Positions 25,122 to 35,862 of a stretch of DNA of 50,000 nt are shown here, one piece after another. The stretch lies in the NCBI GenBank assembly GCA_012295275.1, contig CM022679.1:11994415-12044414 (forward strand), given 5' to 3'. Each line of letters begins with the position of its first letter. Position 1 is the stretch's first letter. The translations under genes and the position numbers were made by a program. The notes beneath the pieces were generated by a model, which was not told the origin of the DNA, did not search any database, and was given only the letters and a program-made list of their open reading frames with translations. This DNA comes from Chrysomallon squamiferum. Its lineage: Eukaryota > Mollusca > Gastropoda > Neomphalida > Peltospiridae.

Positions 25122-25155
25122 TAATAATAATAATAGTAATAATTAAAAAAAAAAA
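25049..25155. repeat. Compound (GATA)-(CAA)-(AAT)-poly-A repeat
   Basis: Three GATA units, about seven CAA, about ten AAT, and an A12 run. Confidence 0.95.
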
Positions 25156-25184
25156 AACTAGTAGAACATTAAGTTTAATAATAG

Positions 25185-25600
25185 ATTTAGAAAAGGACCC
25201 CCGGCTTTCATTGTGTTTACCCAAATATACCCCACTTGTGGCTATCTGTTAACATGCACGCAAGTTCAGCAATAATCATAAATTAAAGTTCTCATTAAGC
25301 GGTAACTCGACCTGACACTTTGTGACACGACTCTTCACAAAGGGGCATAAATCCTGGCATAAATTCAAATCTGTTCCATACATGGCCAACCTGACATTGT
25401 CGAGATGCATAAATTACATCTGTGAGGGCTATGTTTTCAAAAGCATAAATCATCAGAAAACACATATAACAAATCTTCACAATTTCCCTGGCTTTCTTAA
25501 AATATTAATGTTACCATTGTGCGTGATTAATGGACACTAGGCTTCCCGTTTTATAAAATAGGACGACTTTTATTACAAACTGCCTTAAGATCCATGAAGT
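25185..25600. other. Small unique island
   Basis: Moderately balanced, with two overlapping opposite-strand frames of 61 and 72 residues and no domain. Confidence 0.4.
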
Positions 25601-25654
25601 AAACATCTGCATTTGCTGTTACTTCTGAAGACTAATGGCACTAATCGTTTCTCT

Positions 25655-25685
<31 letters not shown>

Positions 25686-25976
25686 ATAGTCAACACATTT
25701 TTTGTCGGATATCAGATTTCATTCCTTTAATAGATGGACATTTTTGCCTTTAAAAACCACGATGAAGATTCTTTCTTATCACTACCATCTGTTTCACAAG
25801 AAACTTTTAAAAATGCCAATATGGTATAAAAATTGAAGGTGTAATTAGCTTCTTTTAACGATCACCTGAGTATAGATAAATAGGTCCGATAACTGCGTGT
25901 CTTTTTGGCACTAATATGTCTTTTTCTTTCTTTCTTTCTTTCTTTCTTTCTTAATCTCTTTTTTTTTTTTTTTAAC
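25655..25976. repeat. T-rich region with poly-T and (TTTC)n
   Basis: T-runs at about 25659-25686 and 25960-25974, and (TTTC)n at 25922-25951. The 25690-25910 stretch between is unique and AT-biased. Confidence 0.85.
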
Positions 25977-26149
25977 AAAAATGTATCCAGCCGAATATAT
26001 GTCTAGGTTAGATTAATTTAACTGAAACCATATGTTTAAAAATATCAGTTAAAATATTAACGTACATATATAATTTTACATTAATACTTCGGAATGTTCT
26101 AGTTAACTTACAAATAATTCCTTCTGTATTAATATAATATAGAAAAGAC
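25977..26149. other. AT-rich spacer
   Basis: Nothing recognised. Confidence 0.6.
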
Positions 26150-26280
26150 TGTTAGAGTAGTATGAGTAGTGTTAGGAGTGTTAGTGGTGGTAATAGTAAC
26201 AATTGTGGAAATAGTTATGGTAGATTTAGTAAGCGGTAGTAGTAAAGATGATTATAGTGATGATGATGATGAAAAAGAAA
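26150..26280. repeat. Degenerate (AGT)n and (GAT)n
   Basis: AGT/GTA triplets with many substitutions, ending in about five GAT units. Confidence 0.8.
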
Positions 26281-26363
26281 CAGACTATTTTGTATTTTAT
26301 AACTGTTGAAAACAGCAGAACATTATTCATTATACTGTGAATATATACTCAACCAGACAAACT

Positions 26364-26364
26364 A

Positions 26365-26438
<74 letters not shown>

Positions 26439-26477
26439 AATAATATTATTATTAAAAATTAATAATTAATAATAAAA
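26364..26477. repeat. (AAT)n with palindromic end
   Basis: About 23 AAT units, then an AATATTATTATAATAATATT-type self-complementary end. Confidence 0.95.
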
Positions 26478-26569
26478 TAAAATAAGACATTACAAAAATG
26501 TATTTAACAATAGACTTTTTTTTTTTTTTCTATTTTTTTTTAAATTAAACAAACCAGTAACAGTTAACA
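26478..26569. other. A/T-rich low complexity
   Basis: Two T-runs at about 26517-26541. Confidence 0.7.
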
Positions 26570-26980
26570 CCACTTCCACAATTTATGTATTCCGTTCAAA
26601 ATAAACGAACCTGTTTGCGGGCGTAAAAGCGGAGCTAAATTTAAATAATAGCTCTCTGTTTCGAGTAATTTATAACTAACTTTGGATAGCTGTTTATCGA
26701 AGGATCAACTACTCTCTTAAGACTTGAAAAGGTCCGAAATTCCACGAAAACCATAAAGAAAATTTACGATCACAGGTAACCCATTGATGGTGATAACAGT
26801 AGCTAGAACGCAGGTATCAGATAGTGTTATCTATACGAAATAAATCACCTGCCGTGTTTAGAGATATTCGTCATTGTCCTGAAATTAACAAGCTTTCTTG
26901 GCGCTTGGTCGACACAAAGAAACAAGATTTCGAGAAGCATGTGGAAGGTGTTACAGGTATTATACTATCAAGTGATAAAA
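26570..26980. promoter_or_regulatory. Unique island
   Basis: Balanced sequence, no gene. A 60-residue plus-strand frame (26824-27006) runs into the following purine tract. Confidence 0.3.
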
Positions 26981-27242
26981 CGCGAGAGAAAGAGAAAGAG
27001 AGATAAAGAAAGACAGAGAGAGACACACAGAGATAGAGATAGAGTAAAAGAGACAAAGAAGAAGAAAAATAGAGAAGAAAAGACATAGAAGAGAGAGATA
27101 CAGAATCTGAGAAGTATAGCTATATGTAGACAGACAGATCGATAGATAGACATATATATATATACCATAGCTAGAAACATAATAACTAGCTATATAGATA
27201 GATGAGAAAGGTAGAGTGAGAAAGAGAAAGAGAGAGAGGGGA
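26981..27242. repeat. Purine-rich (GA)n/(GATA)n low-complexity tract
   Basis: GAGA/GAAA-rich blocks flank a GATA/TA section (27125-27205). The minus strand gives a Ser/Leu/Phe-rich spurious frame. Confidence 0.85.
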
Positions 27243-27333
27243 TTGGTAAGGAATATTATCCAATGTCTATGATAATTAAATAATCTTTTCCACAAAACAT
27301 AAATATAGAAGAATTTAAATTTACTTACAATAT

Positions 27334-27715
27334 AAGTATAAAATGGAAACTTGAAAACTTAAGGGGAAACAAAAACAAGAAGAATAAGTCGAATAAGTAG
27401 AAAAGAAACCCACAAAAACAAAAGCAGCAACAACAACGACAAGAACAACTACAACATCATCAACAACAACAACAACAATAAATAAATAAAATAAAACAGC
27501 CAGCATAATTGTCTAAACATTTAGTAGCTATTAATAGACATTAACTGCGAAGGAAATAAGTATAAAATGGAAACTTAGGAGGCGAAACAAAATAAAAAAA
27601 AACAAAAAGAAGAAGAAGAAAAAAAGACAAGAAAAAACAACCAGCCAGCCTAATTGTCTAAGAAATTAACAGATTCTAATAGATATTAACTGCGAAGAAA
27701 ATCAGTATAAATAAA
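27334..27715. repeat. Tandem duplication with expanded internal microsatellite
   Basis: AAGTATAAAATGGAAACTT occurs at 27334 and 27558 (224 bp apart). CAGCCAGC is at 27497 and 27642, and TTAACTGCGAAG at 27541 and 27686 (both 145 bp apart). A third partial AGTATAAA starts at 27704. The first copy has about 79 bp more A/AAC-rich repeat in its middle. Confidence 0.85.
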
Positions 27716-27829
27716 TAAAAAATTAAAAATTAAAAAAAAAAAGAAATAAGACTGAAATGTGCTTTAGTCTATTTCGCAACTTTATTACGTTCTTTATTTA
27801 AATCTAGAAAAAAAAAAAAAAAAAGTCTC
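27716..27829. other. A-rich spacer
   Basis: A-runs at 27722-27742 and 27808-27823. Confidence 0.7.
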
Positions 27830-28450
27830 ACAAAGAATTTGTTTCCGGATCGGTGAAAAGCAATTTGTTGAAAAGCTTTTAGCTAAACTCTTAATTTACA
27901 ATACGTCAAGACGTGTCTGTTTTGACAAACTCACAACAAATGATTCCTGATGGTTCTGTCATCTCAGGCTGAGAGCTGAATAATGCAATTGGCGGGAGGT
28001 AATTGATGGGTGTCGGTGTGCAGTCACAACCAATGTGCATTGCAACCTTTCACTTTGAAATGCTACACGCAAGAAGAATTTCAGTCTAGAGGGTATACAT
28101 GAGGGTTGTACTAAAAGAGGTTCTCGTATGGCTTTGTCATGTTGATAGGAGACTACCAATTACCCATTACAGGCATTGTGTTATATAACCATACAGAGTT
28201 GTCAAGTTATTAGTAGCTTGGGCGAATGCCCCCAAGACATTATTAACGTCGCAGAAAGACACAAATCAATGAATGTTACATACCACTGTGGAATATAAGA
28301 AAATGTAATGCTTGTATGGCGAGACATAAACAAATTATCATCGACTGTTAATACAAGCAGTATTGGTGCTAAGCCAAGACGACAGCATTTAGCCCACACG
28401 TGTTATTAGAATCGAGGCTGTTGGATAGTTTGTCCATAACAGACGTTCTT
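27830..28450. promoter_or_regulatory. Unique island, candidate cis-regulatory element
   Basis: Balanced block with CCACTGTGGAAT near 28284 (Runx/TEAD-like words). Two minus-strand frames of 65-66 residues show no domain. Confidence 0.35.
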
Positions 28451-28479
28451 GAATCTTCATTTAGTTAAGAGAATTACGC

Positions 28480-28765
28480 TCTCTGTTGTATGCCAATCCC
28501 TCTCTACTGCTTGTCTGTTTTTGTTATAGGCATGACTATGCATATCTCGCTCTAATATATGTCTTTTCCTCTTCATTGCTTTCTTGTTTTTCTCTAATGT
28601 GTATCTGTTCTCACTGTTGTATATTTGTTCCTCTCTAATGAATGTTTGTTTCTCTCTATGTATATCTGTGTCTCTCTAATGCAAATCTGTCCCTCTCTAA
28701 TGAATGTCTTTTTCTCTCTAATGTATGTTTTTCTCTGCTGTTTGCATGTCTCTGTCAGTGTCTGT
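28480..28765. repeat. 21-bp minisatellite (about 13 units)
   Basis: The anchor TCTCTAATG or a variant starts at 28480, 28501, 28549, 28570, 28591, 28611, 28632, 28653, 28673, 28694 and 28715, with 20-21 bp spacing except one gap between 28501 and 28549. Consensus is about TCTCTAATGTATRTCTGTT. Because the period is near 21, both strands show seven-residue peptide repeats. Confidence 0.88.
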
Positions 28766-29120
28766 CTGTCTCTGTGTCTGAACAAAAATTCAGATGTAAC
28801 AGTATTTATTTTATCTTCATTGACATTAAATAGACCATAGCGAAAAAAGAAAAGAAAAGAAAAGAAAAAAAGAATAAAATCACGAACACAAACATAATTA
28901 TATAAACAAATAAATGGACCTTCCCAGAAAGATACTGATTAACACAAACAATAAATTTGTATGTATGTATCTATGTATGTATGTACGTATGTCTATATAA
29001 TAAGCATAGTAATAAATAAAACATAAGCACCTAGAAGAAGAAGAAAAAACCCACTAATTAATATATATATATATATATATATATAAAGAAAAAGAAAGAA
29101 AGAAAAATAAAACCATATCA
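28766..29120. repeat. Cluster of short microsatellites
   Basis: (AAAAG)n 28843-28875, (TATG)n 28958-28992, (AT)n 29060-29085 and (AAAG)n 29085-29108, in AT-rich DNA. Confidence 0.85.
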
Positions 29121-29239
29121 AATGAAATAAACGACTAAAAGTTAATATTTAATAAATTCTGGCCATGAAATTTTTAACCTTGTTGACAAAAAACTACACA
29201 TGTAGAAAAGAAAAAAAAAAAAATTAGATAATTAATTGT

Positions 29240-29620
29240 AGAAAAATATTTTTCTTTAATCGACAGCCTGTGTACACTTATTACCAAAATTTCGCCATTT
29301 TCAATTGTTTTGGAAGTAGCTCTTCGCAAAAGGCGGAAAGCCGCACGTGCCGTTTCAAGAGCGATCAACAAGACCCGCAATTGTTTGCATCGGCAATCAC
29401 GTGGCCTCCCTGCAGGTGATCTCATCAGCTCGTCAGATGGCGCGAGTTTGCACCACGCCAAGGGTGGGGAAACGTCACTTAAACAAGAGATCGGTAGCGA
29501 GGCCTCTGATTTATGCACAATGGAGTTGTTGTTCGTGGCTGCCCGTGGAGTGTTTTAGTACACTGTCGTTTTCTTTAGAAGAAAAACCACATGTTTCCTG
29601 GAATCAAAATATAAATTAAT
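29240..29620. promoter_or_regulatory. Compact GC-balanced island with E-box cluster
   Basis: Six CANNTG E-boxes in 138 bp: CAATTG 29302 and 29378, CACGTG 29344 and 29398, CAGGTG 29413, CAGATG 29434. AGATGGCGC at 29435-29443 matches a CTCF/Pho-like core. Two plus-strand frames (82 and 90 residues) cross it; neither resembles a known protein. Confidence 0.42.
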
Positions 29621-29950
29621 TGTTTTTAATAGACGCGGTGTTTTTTAGTGACTGTATTTTCCAACTGCCAGAGACATTCCCCGATGTAGATAAAGAAAAA
29701 CAAGGAAATTTTATTTAAAAAAAAAAAAAAAGAAAAAAGTTTTTTTTAAAGGGGTTAAAATTGCGAACACACCTGTCCGAGTTTGTCATTCGCCACGTTT
29801 CCGCAATTAAGCTAAGTGTTTATTATTTCATCCTTCAGGAAGAAAATTATAGAAGCAATAATTAAGAATAAATAAATAATGCTATTGTGAAATCTAATTC
29901 ATTACAACTGTTTTTGTTGGAGTTTTTTGTGTGCAGAAGTGAATAATTAT
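29621..29950. other. AT-rich spacer with A15 run
   Basis: A15 at 29717-29731. Nothing else supported. Confidence 0.6.
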
Positions 29951-29959
29951 GAAGAAGCG

Positions 29960-30095
29960 AATTTGTGCTTCTGTGTATGTATATGTTTGCACGCATGTAT
30001 GTGTGTATGAGTGTGTTTTTGCTTCTGTGTATGTGTGTGTTTGTGTATATCTATGTGTATGTGTTTGTGTGTTTGTATGCGTGTGTGTTTATCTG
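29960..30095. repeat. Degenerate (TG)n/(TATG)n
   Basis: TG-rich, with GCTTCTGTGTATGT occurring at about 29967 and 30021. The Cys/Val frames are repeat translations. Confidence 0.85.
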
Positions 30096-30259
30096 TACCT
30101 GAATATATATCTACAGGTATATTATTTTTGTTTACCTATAATGAAATTTTGATAATGAATATTAGACAAAAGCTAATTTATGAAACATATATATAATTTG
30201 ATATGCTAAAATGAATAGGTTTTAATACGTAGCGTATATTAAAAAAGAAAAGTAATTTA

Positions 30260-30960
30260 TTAAACAATACCTACTGATTCGACAAACTGGAAAAATCTAG
30301 ACAGGTTGTTTTGTTTAGCTGTATAAGCATCTAAGTTTACATAACCAAAGTTACCATAGTAACACTGATTATAAGGCTCTGCTCTGGATGGTAACCGAGT
30401 CCAAAGACAAATGAAAGATTTGTTATAGACTGATAAATTCAATACGAGGCCGTTTTGTTCTGATATACTGTTTGAGCGCTTTCAGCATATTTTATGCGAT
30501 GAAAGGTCTTGTTTCTCATTGATATTCCAGTCCATTGTCGGCCATGTCGCCTTTCCAGATTAAAATGTTGTTTATTGGAAGCTTTAATCCGATCCCAAAC
30601 AGCTTTTCAGCTCTTGTAAAGATAAAGGTTGTTTATTGTCACTTTGTTGCGGGGTCAATGTCATTAACCGGCCCATTATACTCGTAAAGTAAGCTTGAAA
30701 GTACAGGAATTCTTGTTACAATGTCACATATGCGCCTTTAAGATAATTTGCCAATAATTTACAAGACTTGGGCGCTGACCGAAAAGGCAGGTTACAGCGA
30801 AACAGATGCAAAAGTGCCGGAAAGTCCGATAACTGACCTTGTTTCCGTGTTCTGAACGCGGTGTCTTGCAGCACTGAGTTATCGGCTAATTACATTCTGT
30901 GTTTAATAGTGTCTGAATACAAGAGTGGCGTACTTACGTGCCGATAACATGTGTCGGAAA
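30260..30960. promoter_or_regulatory. Large unique island with RFX X-box
   Basis: GTTACCATAGTAAC at 30350-30363 satisfies the X-box consensus GTHNYYATRRNAAC, and a GGTAAC half site lies at 30390. GTTGTTTATTG (forkhead/Sox-like) occurs at 30567 and 30628. CTTTAATCC (Otx-type TAATCC) lies near 30582. A 60-residue minus-strand frame (30260-30442) is unrecognised. Confidence 0.45.
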
Positions 30961-31228
30961 GCGACTGTAAACAAACAGACACACACTAACATTTACACAG
31001 ATTTTTCACTTTAGTTTTCCTCTTCTTTTCTGTCCTCAGAGTTATTTCTGGTTTGTTTATTAATGGCTCTCTTTTTATTCTCTCCTTTTTTGTTTGTATT
31101 TGCTTTATTTCCCTTTTATTATTAATTTATTATATCTCAGAAAGAGAAGCTGTTTCTGTCTTATGACTGAAATGTTTATATTGATGTCTACAATGCAATC
31201 ATTTTACATCTGGACTTAGTCTATGATG
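30961..31228. other. T-rich spacer
   Basis: No supported element. Confidence 0.55.
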
Positions 31229-31286
31229 CAATAATAATAATAATAATAATCACCATCATCATCATCATTATCAACAACAGCAACAG
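31229..31286. repeat. Compound (AAT)-(CAT)-(CAA) repeat
   Basis: Three trinucleotide classes in succession. Confidence 0.9.
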
Positions 31287-32029
31287 ATAGAATAGCTGAC
31301 TTAAAGCAACATATATTAACTATCTCAAATTTATTACTTTTGAAACGAAACTCCTTGAAATGTCTATACAACCCTCCATGAGATATTCCTATTCATAAAA
31401 TCTCACAAAGTTTGATTATTTATTTAATGGTTTTTTTTTTTTTACCTCAGTGAATCTTTAAATTAAATTATACGAATTACCTATAATTACGTGAAACATG
31501 TAAATATATTTCGGTGTGCAAATGTGCTTGCAAGTGTTGACTTTTATCTGTATTTGCATATTTAAATATTATGATATATTGTAAATACATTATAATTAAC
31601 GATGTAGGCTGTGTGAGAAAATGGATGTTGAGGGAATTTTTATATGAATAATACATTTTGATTTTACGTTTTCGTTGTAAGAAATATTTTATAGCAAATT
31701 GATAACAATAAAACTGTAGGATCAACAATTTTAATAATTCTAATCGCACCAGAAGACAATGCAACTAGAAGAGAAAAAAAGCAGCAGTATTTGCAACAAC
31801 ATCAACACCAACATTTTCTTTTCAGCTGAGGACATGATTTTTTTGTTGTTTTTTATGTTCTTTTAAATACGTTAAAATGTTTGAAAATATCCGCCAGTAA
31901 GTCTGCTGACATACATTTTAGCCGATTAATGATCATGACAACTCTTTGAAAATTCTATAATTATTATACTTAGCACAGTATCCTGACATGAACATAACAG
32001 CTAATTTGTCTTATCGGCTTTATTATTAA
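31287..32029. other. AT-rich spacer
   Basis: T13 at about 31431-31443. The 95-residue minus-strand frame 31477-31764 has no domain. Confidence 0.6.
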
Positions 32030-32290
32030 TTAGACTACTGTGTTTTGACCCGATTTGCTGTAATCAACACAAAGCACCGTCCAGCTGTCACAACCAATAC
32101 TACTTTCTATATCCGCATGTCATTAACACATAACAAGCTTTTGCACGTCTAACATTTCTTCGGGATTAAATCGACCTTGTCGTCAAGAGAATAGTATTAG
32201 TCTGACAATGAAGCGCCAGTTTTCGGTTATCTCGAGTTACCTGCCTTTGTTGATCAGTAACCGTACCCGTAAGCTGGTACATAGAGTTTA
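32030..32290. promoter_or_regulatory. Small unique island
   Basis: Balanced, CpG-containing sequence between AT-rich spacers. No gene. Confidence 0.3.
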
Positions 32291-32506
32291 AAAATGAACA
32301 AACAATTAAATAATAATTGTAACTGTTTTGTAAATACTCAATCATAAAAGGTAAGAATTATACCGGGAGGGAGGGTAAAATTAAAAAAAGAATGTAAAAT
32401 ATTTTGTTGATATCTCTATCTGGTTGTCACTAATTAAAATACGATGTTTTTTGTCATTTCACTTTCCATTTTTTTTTTTTCGTTTAATGTCCTTTTAATC
32501 TTCAGC

Positions 32507-32507
<1 letters not shown>

Positions 32508-32593
<86 letters not shown>
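32508..32593. repeat. (CT)n microsatellite, 86 bp
   Basis: Perfect CT dinucleotides. The Arg-Glu minus-strand frame is a repeat translation. Confidence 0.99.
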
Positions 32594-32596
<3 letters not shown>

Positions 32597-32599
32597 TGC

Positions 32600-33060
32600 A
32601 CAACATGAAGCATCCGCACACACGTTTGTTCACTTAAGTATATACGTTATCGATCACAAGCATGGAGAACAGACTGTGAACTTGTCACGTTATTGTCACA
32701 GATGTCGTTGGCGCTACATAACAAGATGTATTTTAACAGATAGCAACATTTTGTGACTAGGTAGACAGAATAATAAAATATGGCTACACCTGTTGAACAG
32801 TTAGACGCCATGCCTCATTCATTACATTTTATTTTGTCATGGAAAAATAATGTTCTTAATTTAACGAGGTAAACTTTACATCATCATTTCTCTAAACCGA
32901 ACAAAGAAAGATTTAAGGAAAAAGTAGGTGTTTTTTTTGCACAGGTGTTGGGTTTTGTGAGCTTTTTCAGCGCATTTAGGGTGTCAGTATTAGAGGCATG
33001 GCTGATGCTCATTATGTTGGTTTCTAAGGAAATTAATTTACGTTTAACATTTTAATCACT
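32600..33060. other. Unique island, weakly balanced
   Basis: Intermediate complexity. CATGGCGTC core on the minus strand at about 32806. No gene. Confidence 0.4.
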
Positions 33061-33268
33061 CACAGTTTAAGAATATCTTTTTTTCGTATATCTTCAGTTT
33101 GCTCCTGATATTGATTAAATAAATTCAGACAAGAAAGCAGATGTGCAAACAGAGAAACTGGAAGGAATACAGACTGTTTAGAATGGATGAAGAAGACGAA
33201 TAGTAATAGGATTTTATGAATTTTTAAAGATAAACTACAAAAATTGATAATCGAACAAAGAATCAGTG

Positions 33269-33346
33269 TTTTTTTTTTTTTTTTTCTGTAAATAATAATT
33301 AAATCCTTTTCAAAATAATCAGATAAAAAAAAAAAAAAAAAAAAAA
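33269..33346. repeat. T17 and A22 inverted homopolymers
   Basis: T17 (33269-33285) and A22 (33325-33346) flank a 39-bp spacer and could form a cruciform or RNA hairpin. Confidence 0.9.
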
Positions 33347-33389
33347 TCTATTTCTTCATTTCTGAATTGATAAAAAAGCAAATACACCG

Positions 33390-34080
33390 TATTCAGTTCC
33401 TCTGTAATTATTTACTTTACGATCCCGAAAGTCTTGCAGTCTCTTAGATGGCGCTGTGGAGTAGGGGGAGACTATCTGTAGTGGCGTTATAAATAACTTG
33501 AGGACTAATGGCGCTGCCTGCAGATGACATGGGCAAACGAGGCATTTACTTCTGAAATACTCTAGATCAAAGCAAATGGGTCCCTCCATCAAGAAGACTC
33601 AACATGAACAGTGATTGGAGAGGCAATTTCTGTGACGCCTGAAGACTTGCAAGTTGACAAGCTTATACTTTAGCGATGCAACGGATGACGGAGACGTCGG
33701 TTATCCTATTAAGTGTTGCTTTATGGGCATAACGGCGTCGTGATCAAAGTGATGGCTTGACAGGTGATGGTCCTTAGAGAGGTTTATAGTTAATGCAAAT
33801 ATGACAGGCCGCTAATCTCGTCAATACAAATGACAGCTGATATTTCCTTTCTAATGCAGAGAAACTGAATGTGCGGAAGAAACCCTCAAATTAAGCAAAT
33901 ACATCCAACACATTTTAATTTGAGACTTGTCGAAAATGCCTCCAGGCTTTTATCGACGTTAAGTATCAGTGGACATGTGAGTGTCCGGGTTTTAAGCTCG
34001 GCTGACATGAAAACACACGCCTGTTACAGGCAAACTACAATCTACATCACGCCATACTGCATGTGATTTTGCAACGGTTA
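33390..34080. promoter_or_regulatory. Large unique island with paired ATGGCGCTG cores and octamer-MEIS sites
   Basis: ATGGCGCTG occurs at 33448 (in AGATGGCGCTG) and 33508. TGACAG is at 33758, 33802 and 33831, and a perfect octamer ATGCAAAT at 33793-33800. Strongly enhancer-like by motif content. No coding evidence. Confidence 0.45.
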
Positions 34081-34690
34081 CTGTGACAGTATTCTTAATA
34101 TATTCTTAACATTAAATCCATCTGTTTAAATATCTGTCTTTTCCATCAGCACGACCATCTCACGTTTATATATTATATCTTCGAGGCTTGCAGTGAAAAC
34201 ATTATAGTCTGAATATTTTTAGCAATGAAATAAAATGTATTCACTACAGACTAAAAAAGAAAAATATTGTAAAAATAGTTAAGAAAACGAAAAAGTACTA
34301 AAGTAAAATAAAATTAATGAATGAATGAACGAATGAATAAATAAATAAATAAATAAAAACAACAACAAAAACAAAACAAAAAGAAGAAAAAACCCAATTA
34401 ATTTTGATAAAAAACGTAATTACATGATATATATCAATATCAATATCAATATCAATATTAATATATATAAAATCTAATATTACACTGCTTAGCAATCACG
34501 TATCAAACTGTCCAACCGTTTGACATTTAAAGTAATATTCATGTTTCATGTATTTCAATATGTCTATATCTAATATAATGACGGCAATAACCTTCTTTTT
34601 TCAACACACACACACACACACACGTACAGTCACTATAATGAAGAAATAGAAAAAGTGACTAATGCCTTATTTGTACTGCTACGCCAATAA
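34081..34690. repeat. AT-rich spacer with short microsatellites
   Basis: (AATG/AAAT)n 34316-34358, perfect hexamer (CAATAT)n 34435-34458 and (CA)n 34603-34623, in otherwise AT-rich DNA. Confidence 0.85.
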
Positions 34691-34699
34691 CACATTATT

Positions 34700-35390
34700 A
34701 CGTTATAATTTAACAAGCAGTGCAGAAAAAGAGGTTCATATTGATCTTGTACTAGCTGTTACCGCCTCTTTCAAAGTGCTGCCGCGTTAAACATGGTTTC
34801 CCGGCTTGGAAAATTAATAAATTCTTAATTTACATTAATGTTTTTCCGAGTAATGGCTCCGGCTACGTCTGATGAGGAACCAAGGCGAAAGTTGACGTTC
34901 TGCAATAGCCATAAATCAAATTACAATAATAAGATTATCATGCTAACTCTGGCCGCAAAACCAGAAGAGCACCTTTTGTCCGCGAGAAAGCTGTCAATTG
35001 CCAAAGCACTGCAGCAGAAAATCACGCTGAAAAAAAGAAATAATAGCTCATTATTCTCAATTAAAGGTTCACAAAACGTGTACCGGCAGCCATCAATCAA
35101 AGCTTTTGCTTTCGAAAAGCAGTTTGTTGAATCGACACAGCGCCAAGACAGACATCGTGTAATCATTCTTACATTATATTAAATTTGAAGTAAGCTTTTG
35201 TCCATGTTGTCAGGCCGCACAGAGCGAACGATATTAAATGCGGTTTCTGCAAAGGGAAACGCTGTGGCGAATGATGCAGTTGTCCCATTTGTAGCCCCAA
35301 GGGACGGATTCTGTATTCTTATCATCAAATAGTGATTAAACGGTGATGACGTAATAATTATAGGTTCGGGTTGTTTGCCGGGGGAAGTGA
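34700..35390. promoter_or_regulatory. Largest continuous unique island
   Basis: Balanced block with ATCAATCA at 35092-35099 (PBX-HOX1 type). A plus-strand frame of 114 residues (34838-35182) is the longest frame outside simple repeats; it is Lys/Arg-rich, has no recognised domain and overlaps an antisense frame, so coding is doubtful. Confidence 0.4.
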
Positions 35391-35560
35391 GGCAGCCACT
35401 CCATTATGGAGAGGGTGTATTTATATCATGTATGTCGTTTTTGAGCACGAAGGAGGATTTGGATTGTTAATGTTATATTACAGCATCGAGGAGTTTGTGA
35501 ATCAATGGACATCCGAAGATGTTATATCAGGTGGTTTTTTCAAAGTATCAACAACAAGTT
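35391..35560. other. Unique stretch
   Basis: Continuation of moderately balanced sequence. A 70-residue plus-strand frame (35371-35583) is unrecognised. Confidence 0.4.
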
Positions 35561-35579
35561 CAACAACAGCAATGAATAA

Positions 35580-35742
35580 ATAATGAATTATATAATAAAA
35601 TAAATAAATAATAATAATAATAATAATAAAAATAAACAAATAATATCAACAAAAAACAAACAAACAAATATAAAAAGAGTTAGAAATAAAATTTTATAAT
35701 AAAAAAAAAATAAAATAAAATAATAAAATAATAAAATAAAAA

Positions 35743-35787
<45 letters not shown>

Positions 35788-35862
35788 AATAAAATAAAAT
35801 AAAATAAAATAAAATAAAATAAAATAAAATAAAATAAAATAAAATAAAATAAAATAAAAAAA
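35580..35862. repeat. A-rich compound repeat ending in (AAAT)n and (AAAAT)n
   Basis: AAT and AAAC words, then AAAT units (35747-35785), then about 15 AAAAT pentamers (35784-35860). Confidence 0.95.

Noticed and set aside
34838-35182. 114-residue plus-strand frame in a unique island
   Set aside because: Non-repetitive and basic, but no recognisable domain, an antisense frame overlaps it, and no splice or promoter context. Kept only as part of the island.
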